This document shows, piece after piece, positions 32,930 through 48,100 of a stretch of DNA of 64,000 bases (position 1 is the first letter of the stretch; each line of letters starts with the position of its first letter). The position numbers and the translations under genes were made by a program. The stretch covers positions 1 to 64,000 of the forward strand of contig WPIO01000120.1 in the NCBI GenBank assembly GCA_009760855.2, given 5' to 3'. This DNA is from Cristatella mucedo (Eukaryota; Bryozoa; Phylactolaemata; Cristatellidae). The notes under the pieces were generated by a model. That model was not told where the DNA came from, ran no database searches, and was given only the letters and a program-made list of their open reading frames with translations.

Positions 32930-33250
32930 TTCGGGCAGCCTAACCTGTGTCCCTAGTTGTCTTCAATTCAAGTGCAAAACCCAGCAGCTCGGCAGGTCCT
33001 ACCACCCACGGTGGAGCTGCCACAGCACACGCATTCTGTCTGAGTTTGACTGGCTACCCATCAAACATAGAATCAATTGCAGTATCCTCAGCCTGGCTTG
33101 CAGGTCACTTAACTTGCTTGTACCTGAATATCTGTTCAGCTTCCAGGCCCATCAAGTGTGATAACCTTATATAAAATCGAGCTTGTTGCACCTGCTGCAT
33201 CTCAGCTTTTGGCTTGTTGCATTAAGCATTTGACTTTATTCTTGCACACT
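32930..33250 (+). mobile_element. L2/CR1-type non-LTR C-terminal fragment
   Basis: Frame SEFDWLPIKHRINCSILSLA, then CRSLNLLVPEYLFS, matches the post-RT region of family B-like elements. It is 5'-truncated. Confidence 0.55.
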
Positions 33251-33299
33251 TGCATTAGCAATGCTCACTGCATTGGTTTCGGTCCCATGCACTAAAGTG

Positions 33300-34436
33300 A
33301 AATGTAATAATGCAAGGTATCTCCATCTGTAACTCCACAAAGTCATAAAGACCATGTGGGTGCTACGAAGGAGAGTTTTGTCTAGCACACCCACAGCCTA
33401 AGCTGCTTTCGGTACACATTCGGTAGCCAACAGACCATCTCACACAACAAAGAGAAAGTGGGAAGCATAGCAAAGTCAGGAGAGCAGTTGAGATAGTGAG
33501 TAGCATAGAAGTAGCAGCTCAGGGCCGGTGAAAAGGATGAGCCATAGTCGGCAGTAGGAGAGTAGTTGTCGTTGCGAAAGAATTGTGGACGCGAGTTCCA
33601 CAGCCTAAGACCCGCAGAGCTAAAGCTTCTGTCGCCAACGGTCTTTAAGCGGAGGAGTGGGACAGCTAATTTATTGTCCACACAGGATCTGAGGGCGCGA
33701 ACAGGCTGAAACTGATGCACAAGTTCAGCTAGGTATGAAGAAGCCAAGCCGTGGCGGGCCTTGTGGGTCAGCTTAAGAACATTGCTCTGAATCCGTTGGT
33801 CAACCAGCAACCATCTTAGCTCTTTTAGCAAAGGAGACTCAAACCTCTGGGACTTGAAAACCAGCCTTGCAGCCATATTCATAGTCAGCTGCATTGGCCT
33901 AATCGCTTTTTTCGGTAGCCCAGCCAATAGAAAATTGCAATAATGAAGCTGACACAGAACTAAGGAGCTAGTTAAATTTTTTGCAAGCCACTGTGGAAGA
34001 CAGCTCCTAATCTTAGATAGGGATCAGACGTGATGGCTAGCTGCAGAAGCAGTCGTCTAAATGAGGCTTTTAAAATTGAGGCACTTGTCCAAAACGACAC
34101 CTAAATTTCGAGCACGTGGTGATGGTCACACAACAGCATTACCTATTACAAGAGCAAAGCCCTTTAATCCAGCCACACGCTTAGGGTGTCCTTTGAGCAG
34201 CAGTTCGGTTTTATCGTCATTTAATTTCAGGAAGTTTTCCGACATCCAGGATCGAATATCGGTAAGGCAAGCATTCAATTTTTCAGTTGTTGCAGCATAT
34301 TCCGACGGTTTGAATGACAAATACAACTGAGTATCGTCAGCATAGAAGTGATATCCTATTCCATGGGCTTTAATCACTTTTCCCAGAGGTTGTGTATAAA
34401 TGGAGAACAGCAAGGGACCGAGTACAGACCCTTGAT
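33300..34436 (-). mobile_element. Family A non-LTR retrotransposon with intact RT box
   Basis: The minus-strand frame at 34413-34126 has [20 protein letters not shown], so the catalytic Tyr-Ala-Asp-Asp is kept, and [19 protein letters not shown]. The C-terminal frame at 33927-33382 has AGLPKKAIRPMQLTMNMAA and RLKTVGDRSFSSAGLRLWNS. The two frames are separated by breaks. The 5' end is truncated just upstream of the RT box and the 3' end lies near 33300. Confidence 0.85.
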
Positions 34437-36610
34437 GATCGAACCTTCCGGTTTGTGTGCACCAAAATTCTGGTACTTGTTTCCTGCTACTGTGGCTACC
34501 ATCATTGACCTTACATCATGACAGTAGCAGCTACAAATGTAACGGATCCGGTCAGCATTCTTTTGCCTCTAGTGAGCTTGTCTGTCTTTTTTGTGTCGGT
34601 GTGCTTTGCATGCAGATGTGTGCATGATTTAGTGAACACTGCTGGTCAGAGGTAAGATGAATCGGTGGTCATGACGGTCATCATGTTTCCTTAAGCAACC
34701 TGACCTAAGCATGACACTTATTTGCTATTGCATGTTCGGTACTGTTCACGACACTAAAACTTGGTTATTGATTCTCTTGCAGCAGGCTATCTATCAAGGA
34801 TGTGAACAGAGATCAATTTCTCTTACGGTGCAATACATGTATTACTATTATTCTAATTATTATTCAGTCTAGCCAGATAGTTTTCCTCTAGAGCTTGGTC
34901 ATCCATAACTACATATTTCATTACATTTCTAACTATGAAAAGGTAGCAACCTTTATAATTATGGATGCATCTCCTACATATGTCCCTAAATGGAAGCTGC
35001 TGCTGATTCTTGAACAGATTCTAACCAATGGTAACAGACATGGAAAAGTTTCCAAATATATATGAAACTCACCACAATTATTTTTCCTGATAGTTTATTG
35101 CTAATGTGAATGGAAATAAGTGTCTGCACGTGGAAGTCAGTGCTGATTAGCTAGAAAATGCAGCCCCGAATAAGAAAAGATTCGGTGATAATATAAATGT
35201 GAATGGCAGCATGCCTTTCATAGCTGATAATTAAATTATATTTGAATCAGACAAAAAGTGAGACATTCTCAAAAGTCAAACAACCCAAAACTTTGATGAC
35301 AATGAATCCAGACCAAAATGGGAGCAAAGCAGCTATAAACATAGTTGAAAGTGGAATTATAGTTGAAAGCAGAATCCCAGACGACAGTGATAGAAAATAC
35401 AGTAAAGAAAGCCACTTAATGTCGCATTGCTGAAACTCACCTAAAGATGAATTTGCGGCATTAGTTCGATCTGTGGACAGTCAGGCCCACCTTTCAAACA
35501 AGAATATGAATTGTCCCATTATTTTTCAAGGGTAACGGTTAGCCATGACACAAAGTATAACTTTCAGACGAACTCTTCTATTGATCGTACTAGACCTCAT
35601 TAATACTTGCCTTAAACTGCATACCATTCACCACATAGCATTTCCTAAAGCTCCTTTAATCTCGGCTGCCAAATTCCTCAAGTTATAGCCTAAGCAACTC
35701 GACTCAAAACCACGATAATTAAATGATGCATGACTACCATTTGCATTAATATTGAGCCTAAATGCAGATGATTCAGTGCTTTGAAAGACATGCAATAGAC
35801 CACACCAACTGAAGTATACATAAGAATAAACATCTGCCGAAGTGCAGAGCACTTGAGTGGACCAGCTAGGTGGCATCGCCAAGTCCATCTTATTACAGGT
35901 GGGCTATCAGTCACCCTTTAGTAGAATCAGTTTCTCCCTTAACCTGTGTGGTTAAGACTGCAATGGCCATCATACAATCTGTCAGCTGTTTTGCCGGTTA
36001 ATTCGACAGCCAGATCCCTGCATACCACTTCGTTGTTGATAGCAGTTAACACTCTGGTGATCGACCACGAACCCTTGACCAAAGCTTCCACATCGGCTTA
36101 TGACAGCAATGAATCTAGGTGGACCAAAGCATACACGACTAGTGGGCAACGGTCAACTGCCATGTCTTTAAGGGTCTTTTACATGAATGAACTTACAAAA
36201 AAGGAGCAGTAGCAGGTACTGCCTACTTCCTTAATATGAAGGGATGATTGCAGCACCATCACGCTACCATGCTGCAGCACATAGGCTAGGTGCTTCTGCT
36301 GGGCCTGAATGACATCGACCTTGGGTCACTGTGTTAGTTGCCAGCGGTCAGAGCCAGTCTCATGTGCCACCCTGTGTTAAGCTGGGGCACTAAATGGGCT
36401 GCAGCTAACCATATAACTGTTGGTTTTTGGGTACCGAATGGCCAGTGCCCGGCAGAGTATGGCAAAGATCACTTTTTAGTAAAAGTGGTTCACAACTCGT
36501 TATAGACCATTTTATGCTAATACGATAGGGTAGAAATATATGCATTTCGTGACTGTTTTGATTAGGTCCTGGTTAGCTTCTACCAGAGGGATAAGCTCAT
36601 TGGGGATCAG
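34437..36610. other. No gene recognised
   Basis: A family B-like tail (AGAGATCAATTTCTCTTACGG followed by ATT-rich DNA) lies at ~34808-34865. The remainder has only short unsupported ORFs. Confidence 0.45.
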
Positions 36611-36611
36611 T

Positions 36612-37155
36612 AATGTAATGTAATGTATTTCAGCCTGTAACGCCACAAAGCCACAAAGACTGTGTGGGTGTTACAAAGGAAAGTTTTGTATAGCTCACTC
36701 ACAGCCTAAGCAGTTTTCGGTGTGCATTCGGTAGCCAACATACTTCATCTCACGCAACAAAGAGAAAGTGGGAATCATAGCAGAGTCGGGAGAGCTGTTG
36801 AGGGAGTGAGTAGCATGGAAGTAGCAGCTCTGCAGGAGTGCCGGAAAATATGTGCCCATAGTAGGCAGCAAGAGAGTAGTTTTCGTTGCATAACAATCGT
36901 GGAAGCAAGTTCCATAGCCTGGGACCTGCAGAGCTAAAGTTTCTATCGCCAACCGTCTTTAAGCACAGGAATGGAACTGCTAATTTACTGTACATACAGG
37001 ACCTGAGGGCACGAGGAGGCTGAAACTAGTGCAGCAGTTCAGCTAGGTATAGAAGAGCCAAGCCGTGACAAACCTTGTGGGTCAGCACAAGAACTCTGCA
37101 TCCATTGATCAACCGGCAGCCAGCCTAGTTCTTTTAGCAAAGGAGACAAGTGGTC
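36612..37155 (-). mobile_element. Family A non-LTR, 3' fragment
   Basis: It has an (ATGTA)-type 3' end at 36612-36630, then the reverse complement of the HATHSLNSSPDSAM region, LKTVGDRNFSSAGPRLWN and HKARL-like codons. It is 5'-truncated and frameshifted. Confidence 0.8.
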
Positions 37156-38010
37156 GGGTTTTCTACAGGTCTTACTTACCGGTAGGCATGAGTTTATTAT
37201 TTTCGCGCTAGCATTTGGGCCTAAACATCCTACTTGATAGCTTTTGCTTGCTTGTTACCGTGCATGTCACTAACACTTGGTTACTTATTCCCTTGCTGTG
37301 CATTATAAAGTGCCTGTCAAGAGATCAGGTTCTCTTACACCACAATAAAAACGACCTACTATTCTTACTATTTTTAAAGGAACCCATGACTAGGAGCCAT
37401 CCTGCAGTGGTGCATCCTAAGACCACACTATAGGTATCCTACACATATACAAACTAGAGGCACAAAAGTTGAAGTTTTAAGGGGGTTCACATGCAGCTAT
37501 CTAATGCTTCATCAAACGCTTAAGAGCTATTTAGCATGATCGAATGCAATAATAGTTTTAACCAGCAGCTGAAACGTGAGATGACCCCAAAACAATGCAT
37601 GTCGTAGGATGAAGAGAAGAAACAAGGAGTACATGAATAGCAACGCTTAGCTGACTTAGCTGCCTCCCTATAGAGCCATAGAATCACCAACCTTCACATT
37701 TGCTTCTTCATTATTTAGCGGCGTCCAAGTGCTGAAAAGCTTAGACTTGCTGTTGAGATTGGAGGCAGCGCCGGTCATTTTCCTTCCAAATGGTGATAGG
37801 CAGCGCTAGTTCGCAGGAGAAATCATTTTTTCGACGTACTACGAAATAAAAACTGGGTTACAAATGAGGTGGCTGGATCTTCTAAGAGCGGTAAAATATA
37901 CTTGAAAACAGCACAAAAGAGCTATGCCCTGTACATCTGAGGTGAAAGCATGCAATTGGTACTTCACAACTGAGGGATCAGCAATGCATGCTTATGACAT
38001 AAATAAATAA
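37156..38010. other. No gene recognised; one family B tail
   Basis: AAAGTGCCTGTCAAGAGATC and AGGTTCTCTTACACC near 37308-37345 are a LINE-B-type tail. Confidence 0.45.
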
Positions 38011-38014
38011 ATCC

Positions 38015-38180
38015 TAGCTGATTACACGGCCTCTTTTTTATAGCGACAGAAGAGCCTTTACGGCTATCACCACCGCTTGCAGTGGCGATAACGAATCGCC
38101 CACTGCAGGAATCGAAACCACGACCTCGAGACCGAGGTCGTGAAATCAACCACCTACCTAGTGTGCCATCACGGCTCATA
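38015..38180 (-). repeat. tRNA-derived SINE, family A
   Basis: Reverse complement of the 31.2-kb copy, with the head at ~38180 and the tail reaching the TAGCTGATT motif near 38018. The B box is slightly mutated (GGTTTCGATTCC). Confidence 0.8.
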
Positions 38181-38346
38181 GGTGGCAAGCAGTACAATTC
38201 AAAGTTGTGCATCAGAATAGATCTTTAAAGTTACGATGCCGGTTCGTAGGATTAAAAATCTCTATACATATAAGAGTAACAAGACTCGTAGCATGCACAC
38301 ACAGAGCTCGAGGATGATAGCCGATAAGAGGTAAGCCTTCCTCACG

Positions 38347-38488
38347 ATGTAATGTAATGTACCTCCAGCTGTAACTCCACTATGTCAAAAAGACTATCTG
38401 GGTGCTACGTATGAGAGTTTTGTAAAGCGCACTCACAGCCTAATCGTCTTTCGGTACGCATTCGGTAGCCAACAGACTTCATCTGACC
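38347..38488 (-). mobile_element. Family A non-LTR, 3'-terminal fragment
   Basis: The 3' repeat ATGTAATGTAATGTA at 38347-38361, the short 3' UTR, and the last ~25 codons. Confidence 0.8.
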
Positions 38489-38929
38489 AATGATCGGTGC
38501 ATAACGTCAACGTAGCCGTCGCACTGCACGAGTCTGCCTAGTGGCTACAGCTGCAGCTAAAGGACCGTATCTTTATGGCTGCGGGCTCCATTTGATAGAA
38601 GAGAAACTGGCTGCCGTGAATAGCACTTGGTTTTCTAGCGGTTTCTGGCTACCCGATTTGGCGACAGTCTCGCGCCCACTTGGACAAGGTTTCGGTTATA
38701 CAGCACTATGATGCCTGTTTAAATTATGAAATACTTCAATAAAATAAAAAATATACGCGAAAGTATAATTTTCACATGGCTGCAGACTACTTTAAGTTAA
38801 TCCCGGGGTCCTACCGAGCCGGTATAATCACGAGCCCCTGACGGCGTAGCATGGCCTGCAGCAAATAACCAACGACCAAACTAAAAAATGTCACGGAAAT
38901 GCAGAATCATCTTTTAATGTGATTCGCAC

Positions 38930-39300
38930 TCACCCAGCTCGCCGCGTGACACTCAGCTAGATCGTTGTGCAGCAAACTACAGGTGACCGACCGGGTCGGG
39001 AAGGGGAGAAACGGCGGTTCCCTAGCGGCGGCCACGCAGGAAGAGCCTCGCTGTGGAGTCGACCTTTAACTCACTCCGTCCGTCGGAGGTCGCGGGCGGC
39101 GGTGCCGCCTGGCGTGACAGCACTGGTGTCTGCCCTTCACGGCCTTTATTTATCCGCCTGAGAGCAGTGTGATAGTACGTTGTATGCCTGCTGTGATTTC
39201 CTTGCTGACCGGGTATGTACTTTACTCCTGCTATGTTATCGTGCTGGTCATGCTGCATGGTTTGCAGTTCGTGGAACCAGCGCCGGCTCAGGGAGATTGG
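38930..39300. promoter_or_regulatory. CpG-rich stretch, possible Staufen promoter region
   Basis: A local rise in G+C and CpG (for example CGGCGG, CGCGGGCGG) stands out against the AT-rich surroundings, about 3 kb upstream of the first placed Staufen exon. No TATA box or defined start can be assigned. The link to Staufen is positional only. Confidence 0.25.
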
Positions 39301-39814
39301 CCGAAATACCTGTCTTCTGTGTTCCAGTCGCGGCTAATGTAACGAGATGATCTATATTTGTAGCGTGCAGATTTTAATTTTTAAATTTACATGCGTCTAG
39401 CTGCTTTTTTAATCGTTGGTTCGTGGCTGAAGGTGTCGAACAGCTGACTACAGGTGCAGCAGTTCTGCTGCCGTGTGTGTAGGTCAGATTTACTCCGCCA
39501 GTGGTCTGATGCGTGCATGCGCTCATGAGCGAGTGGCACATGAATAGTGACCTTTGTAACCTCTTCCTGTAATGTAATTTTGGCTACCTATTGCAAGACA
39601 GTATGCCTGCTCGATCAGGTGGGTTGCTACTAAGAACCAGCAGGAGTAGCTGTAATGTCCCGTCTAAAAATGCTCTGTGCCTTCTTGATTGTAGGATGTC
39701 TGCGCAGGGAAAGGATATTTCTACGTCGGCTTCTTGTGCAGTGCACGATGCACCTGGTAAGCTTGCAGCTACCGTGCGTTTGCTGTTGTCGACTTCAAGG
39801 TTTTGTCACTCACT

Positions 39815-40030
39815 TTTCGGAATCTAATTGTTTACCTATACCTCTCGAACCTCAAATACTGGGAAATCATATCTTTATTTCGTATGCTCTCAAAGCCTGG
39901 AACTCACTTCCAACTTACGTCACAGCATCCCAGACTTGACCACATTTAAAAAGAACGAAAAGCACGTCTGTTTATCACAGCATTTAACTGGTCTAGTGAT
40001 TCTTCTTTTTTTGTGATCAAGCCCTTGCTC
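39815..40030 (+). mobile_element. Family B non-LTR C-terminal remnant
   Basis: [20 protein letters not shown], then LTTFKKNEKHVCLSQHL, corresponds to the end of the LINE-B ORF (compare 11.7 and 56.8 kb). Confidence 0.5.
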
Positions 40031-41632
<1,602 letters not shown>

Positions 41633-41972
41633 CTAATTCACTGATGTTCGAGAAAGCCTTCCTCTCTCATAGGTGCTATACGGTAGGCATAAGAGATAAC
41701 TTTTCGTTGTCTTTGCTGATGGTGACGATAGTAGCAGGTGTTTCTCTGCCAAGTTTGGTATTTTCATGTATATTCTCTTTTCTTGCTCTTGCCTTTTAGT
41801 AGCCAAAGTTCGGTGCTCCGCCTGCCTTTTGGTTCGGATTTTAGTTGGTGCGGCAGGAATACTTTGCATACTAACTGTGGTGTGGGGATCTACCAGCTGT
41901 TATGCTTATCGTTATATTTTGTAAAGTGCAGTGACATTCTGGGATTAGATCTTGTAAACCTTTATGTTATAG

Positions 41973-42286
41973 TCGGCAACGGTTCAGTTAAAGATATGCT
42001 CGGCGATCGTCTCGTGGATGGCGTTTCCAGTCTGACCCTTAAGAAGTCGAGTAGCGTTCTGACCAAGGTAGTGCCCGGCCTGATTCCCACTCACCTGTTA
42101 GCTGCCTCCGACCTGTTTGCAATCATTGGCAATGGGAACGCCGAGGTTGATACCAGCCGAGCAGCTACGGACAGGCCGACCGCAGTGGAGGACAGCCGTC
42201 AGCCGAGGACCCTATCGAAGTCCTCGTGCAGTGGCAAGGACAAGACTCCGATGTGCCTCATCAACGAGCTGTCTCGATTCAACAAG
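41973..42286 (+). CDS. STAU: Staufen exon: N-terminus and start of dsRBD1
   Basis: Possible acceptor TTATGTTATAG. The first Met in frame is at 41996. The N-terminal ~85 codons show no motif. It ends KTPMCLINELSRFNK with donor AAG|GCTAGT. The next exon begins LEPEYILTDERGPAH, which keeps the family spacing exactly if this GC site is used. Confidence 0.75.
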
Positions 42287-45093
42287 GCTAGTGCCTTGCT
42301 AACCCCTTGCTCCCTCTGTGGCTGCTTTTCACATCGCTCCAGCTTCTCTTGCACTAGTGTCCGCATCTGCGCCAGTGTCCGCTAGCAGCCTAACCTTTGC
42401 TGTGTGTGACCTTTGCCTCGTATGACCTTCGATGCCTCTGACAGTCGCTCGAACTCCGACTTGAGCAAGCGCTCTGCCGATGTTGCTGCACTATTCTGGC
42501 GGTTTGCCTCATTCCTTGTGCCATTTGTGCTATTCAGCTTGAACCCGAGTACATACTGACCGATGAGCGAGGTCCTGCACATAAGAAAGTCTTCTCCGTC
42601 ACACTGAAGCTCGGCGGCGAGGCCTACAGTGCCATTGGGCACAGCATCAAGAAGGCACAGCACAATGCTGCAGCTTTGGCCCTGGAAGGCACTTCGTACC
42701 GCTGTCCAACCTTGGAAGCGATGAAGCATCGTGCTTCTGCCACGGTGTTCACTTCCGCGGGCGAGCATGAGCAGGCGGCCACACCGACCAGTAAGCAAAT
42801 CGTCTTGGAACTGTAGCTGGTTTTGATTTTAATCTGAACTGGTCTATTTACACGGCATGCTTTGCAGAGGCAACTCTACGAATGTGCTCTGTGCTCTTTA
42901 CGAATGTGCTCTGTAGTCTCAACAGTCAGTACGTGACGTGGGTTTTCAGATGGCTGATGATACCCGTGCAACTAACTTCAGTTTGCAATTCCCTTCACAG
43001 TTTGTGCTAACACAACCTGCATAGTCTGTATTCATTGACTGTCTATAGAATCTGTATTCTCTTTTACCTCCAATTCTGTGGCATCTGCCGTAATACTGGC
43101 AATCTTTTTGACCTGGCGATGCGTTGCCACAACAATCAATGATTTGTGTTTATTGACTATCCTGCCAGACCCTCGAAGTGGTGGGTATAGTATTGTGATA
43201 ACCCATATCTTCTCTCTAGAGTCAGCCAGCCGTGCAGGGCACAAGGGCAGCCAGTGAGGAGGAATCCTTACTGGCGGCCCTTGTATCCCTCACTGTTCTA
43301 CAAACCCTTCGAGTTGCAATCGTCAGCCTTATGTGAATAGGCTCTCACTTTAATATTAGGAGGTATCGATGTGCACATCATGTAGCCATTCCCCTTGTTG
43401 GGAGCATGAGATATTATGTTTGCAATATGTAATGAGTGTTCCGCTGCCGAATTCAAGTATGTTGTTGTTCATTGCACCTGGTGCTAGAGCGGCACTCTGG
43501 TACTCGAGTTTAGCAAAGACGGCTGATGCACCTGGTGGTGCATGGATGCATCACTGAATGTGCTGCAGATTAGTCGGTTGAAATGATTGAGGCAGCGTGG
43601 CTGGTAGACCAGTTGCCAGTAGTCACATAAGCAGTCATCAATTTTGTTGTGGGAGGCACAGTGAATGGGGTGTGTTGCATGGTCAAGCTTTAAAATACAG
43701 TCGTGAGATGAGCTGAGATCGTAAATACAAGGCAGCATTAAGTGAGTGCTAGATTAGAATAAAAAGGTTAGACGAGGCAATAGAGAAGCTCTAGCTGCAA
43801 ACGTTTAGGAGAGGCAGAGTGTGTGGTTGCTGAAGAAACTGGCACTTGTGTGGCATTTTGCAGCGGCCACATGTCGCACGAGGGCCACTATATGAACTGC
43901 TGCTCTGCCCTCGAACGACAGACGGCACCAGTAGCCATAGCTGTCGGCCGTGCATGTGTGTGCCGTGGTGGGAAAGGGCATGCAGTTGCACAGAGCTGAG
44001 ATCCATGGTAGCTGCTGCTGCTGTGACATGGTCGGCTGTGAGTTCGGCTTTTTGGCCGACATGGGGGTAGCATAGGACAGGTCATAGTTCACATGCATGA
44101 GGACTAAAGGACTTAATAGAGGCAACGATGGATCGGTGTCGAAGTGGAAATTAAACGGCTAGGCCCCTGGCGTTTTAGGGCCTCTTCTCACCCCGACGGT
44201 GGAGCTGAATTCGCTCGCAGCCAGGCTTGGTCAGCGCCCCCACTACTACTTGCTCGAGCCGCCACCTCAGGCTGCTGCTGCTTCCGCTGCCTTCCAAGGA
44301 TTTCACTTTCCGCACCAGCAGCCACTGTTCGCTGTAGCGAGCACGGACTTTCTTGGCACCTTCGGTCACCAGTAAGTGAGCTCATGCTGCTGCTGCGCTT
44401 CACTTGCCCTCTCCTCCACTGTGGCTTTCGTTATCACGCTGTTTGGTTAGCTTTGTCACCTAAAGCAAGAAGCACTGCGAGTAGCCACCTCGCTCAGCAA
44501 GGGCGAGAGGCCATTTCATCTGCAGCAGGCATAAAGAATGGCAGTCGCTGAAGTCGACTCACGCCAGATGCCGGCGGAGTGCCTCCAACCTCAGCCGAGC
44601 TCGCTTTATGCCGGTTACGTTTGGGCTGCTGCCAACGCTGTCGCCCTGTCGATACAACGGGCTTCACTGCCGCTTTATCTTGGCCACTATCTGTCGTATT
44701 CGATGCTGCTGCTGCAGCTGCCGCCACTGCTTTGTGTCACACTACGACAGTGGTAGTGCAGGGGCAGCGTTTGGATGCTGAGCAAGGCCGCTGCTATATC
44801 TAGTCGTTTTCTGTCAGGTTTCAGGGCATGATGCAGCCCCGGTTCTTGCCACCTCGGATGCCCATGCCTTGCCACAGGCAGTTCTGCGTGGCGCTGCGTG
44901 TTGGCGACCGGGAGTTTGTAGCCGAAGGGCCCACTCACCAGCTTGCTCGACACAACGTGGCTGCCAAGGCTCTTTCTGCTCTCCGGGCGGCAGTGGCGGC
45001 CAGCGAAAGCATGCTGCTGCCAGCATACCCACCTTCCTCATCTGTTGCGACCGGCATGCGACCAGCTGGGCTACTGGAGGCTGCAGGTATGTC

Positions 45094-45133
<40 letters not shown>

Positions 45134-48100
45134 CTGTCACTGCATTAACCAATCTTGTGTGTCCTGGTTTGTAGCCGAACAGTAAAATTGATATATACAC
45201 TGTCGTTGGTTTGAGTCCTACCTGATGATCCAAGTGGCTTGATAATGACAAAGGCTGTTCTGTCGTTATAGAAATAAGGCCTTTAAAAGCCATCGGTAAC
45301 AGAGTTGTGGCTATCGGGAACAGAGGTAGCCGGTTGCTAAGGGGGCATCAAGAGATATGCCCACTTCCTGGTTCGGGGCTCAGCGTTCTGCCCTCCAGAG
45401 TAATAAGTGTCAGACCGAAAAACTACTTCTTAATAGCCAAAAAATAAGAAAACTCATTCTTTGTTATTTACCAGAGCTTTGCAGTAGTTTTAATATCTAC
45501 CGGCCTGCAATACATTTACATTGAACGTAGTGACAAGAAGGCAAGTCTAAACAGTCACTAGCAGCCAAACTTATGGCTGCTAGTGTATGCATTGAATCTT
45601 GCATAATCTGAGGGTGTATAATCTGAAGGTGTAGCTAAAAGGCTGTGCCAGCTACAGAATATAGAGGCTCTTCACAATCATGCTTACGATTCAGCTTCTG
45701 AGACGGATCTGACTTCAGTAGTAGCAAGGCCGTAAAAGTCTTATAGTGCACCAATACCGAGACTTTTTTCGAATCATACATGCTTAGGTAGGCCAAAGCT
45801 GGTTTAGGACTACGATTGAAATCGATAGTAAAAAGGAGAAACCATCCAACTGTGGATCCCGATGACAAAAATTAAGATCTATTAACTGTGTAAAGCAGCT
45901 TTAAAAAATCTCGGCAACACACCTGAAATGGCAGCACAATAATGATCTGTATGTAGTTCTGTATCCGGGGAGTTTTTGATTAAAAAAAATTCAATTTCGT
46001 GCTTGCCTATGACAGAACTATAGAGTTACAATCTGGAAAATTGTTCAACAGAATTCTTGTATTCTTTGTTCGTCACAACGAACTGTGTGTTGAGATTTCC
46101 TTGCAATCTCATGTTCTAGCTTCATTTGAACCACGTCAGGGCTGTGGCTGTGCATACTCGAAAGAGCATTCTGCAAACTCGTAATAATGACCGAGAAATG
46201 GCCCCATGTCATTGTTGAGATACATTTTTAAAGAACGGGCAAGAGAGATATTGGTTGTATACAGTATATTTTCCTTTGCAGTGCTCAGAAGGTGCTATAA
46301 TAATTTCCTTCGAAAACTGACTGGGAATCTCAAAAAACCTATACTACAAAAAGGGCCATTTTGTAAGCATTTGCACCTGGTCAGAAAACCTATTTGGCAG
46401 CATGCACGATTTGCTACAAATAGTGGTTGTGCGAATCCATTGTTCTATAGCAGTTGTGTTGGCCAGCAGTCCAGACACAGAACAAAGCATAAAGTCAGTG
46501 CCAAAATAAACCAGCAATATTTGACGTCCATCCTAGGAAAAATGGATTTACTGCATGTAGCTTTGGAAGAGATATCGTAGCATTATTGATCACAAGCAAC
46601 AATGCTGTTCAATCTATTTTCTCTAAAAATCAGAAGCGGTGGGAATATTTTAATGTCATCATCAGTACCTGTACAGTCTCTGAAATATTGCCATGTCTAG
46701 GACATGCAAGCTAAGCTGCCAGTGAAATTTGGAACGCTGCTTTAGGTAACTGAAGGATGGCTCCGACTGCAAAATTCAAACACTGAGGTGGCCATGTGTC
46801 TGTTTTTCCCTACATAAGTGCCCATTTGATAAAAATCCTAGCTGATTGAACAGCCTCTTTTTGTATAGCCACAGAAGAGCCTTTATGGCTATCACCACCA
46901 CTTGCAGTGGCGATAAAGGATCGCCAACCGCAGGATTCGAACCCACGACCTCGGGCCGAGGTCGTGAAAAGTAACCGCAGTACCTAGTGAGCCATCACGG
47001 CTCACCAAGGCAACTGATCCAGACCATCTTCTATTTCTTTCGTCTTGTCTAATTCAGACTGTAGGTCATTTTTCGATAAACAAATCAGACGTCATCGATT
47101 TCCGGTTAGGTTTGATTTTGACATCATCCCTAGGTTTGCATTTTCATTTGCATGTTTAAGTAGATTCGGTTGTCCGTCATTTTTCAGCTTTGCAAAAGCT
47201 GATTGTACGCATCAATTCATTGCTTACTTGACAGAGTAATCGTTTGTGCTCAAACGGTGGGATGCAGCACAAATTCACGTTTCCCTTAGAGTTTTCACTA
47301 AACGTGACACTAACCTTAACCGTGCCAATAGCAATGATGGTCTACTCAAACAAAAACTCAAAATAGCGAACAGACTCTTCTTCTCTTCTTCTGTGATAAA
47401 CAACCATGAGAATGCTGTTCATTTGTGAAAAATTAGGAATCTAGTTCCAACACCGAGGGAGAAAACGATATTCTGGTTTTCCTATGCCCGTTTGCACGCA
47501 CAAAAAGTTTATGGGGAATGTGAGCTGCTTGTTTTGTCCTGAATAATAGCTGGATTTTGATCCCGGGTTCGTTCAGCAACTAGAAGAAACACTCCCCCTA
47601 GCTTCACATCCGGTGCTGTGTCTCACACCTAGAGATGTTTCTGATGTTTTCTTGATTCAATTGTTGGCTTGTATACTCATTTGCAGCTATCGTTTTTGAA
47701 CAAGTGGAGATCATTCTCATTACATGGGCTGGTTGGTGTCATTGACACTAAATTAGCTGTTCCATTCCTCCGCTTAAAGATCGTTGGCGACAGAAACTAT
47801 AGCTCTGCAGGTCTTAGACTGTGGAAATTGCTTCCACATTTCTTATGCAACGACAACTACTCTCCTACTGCCGACTACGGCTCACCCTTTTCAGCGGTCC
47901 TGAGGTGCTACTTCCATGCTACTCGCTACCTCAGCTGCTCACCTGACTCTGCTATGCTTCCCACTTTCTCTTTGTTGCCTGAGACGAAGTCTGTTGGCAA
48001 CCGAATTCGTACCGAAAGCCGCTTGAGCTGCGAGTGCGCTATACAAAACTCTCCTTCGTAGCACCCACATGGTCTTTATGACTTTGTGGAGTTACAGAAG

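Noticed and set aside
43805-45293. Numerous overlapping ORFs on both strands at 43.8-45.3 kb
   Set aside because: Shadows of GC-rich Staufen exons 3 and 4 and of CTG/GCT runs.
46206-46580. A 124-codon ORF in Staufen intron 4
   Set aside because: No motif, no homologue recognised and no splice signals fitting the Staufen phase.
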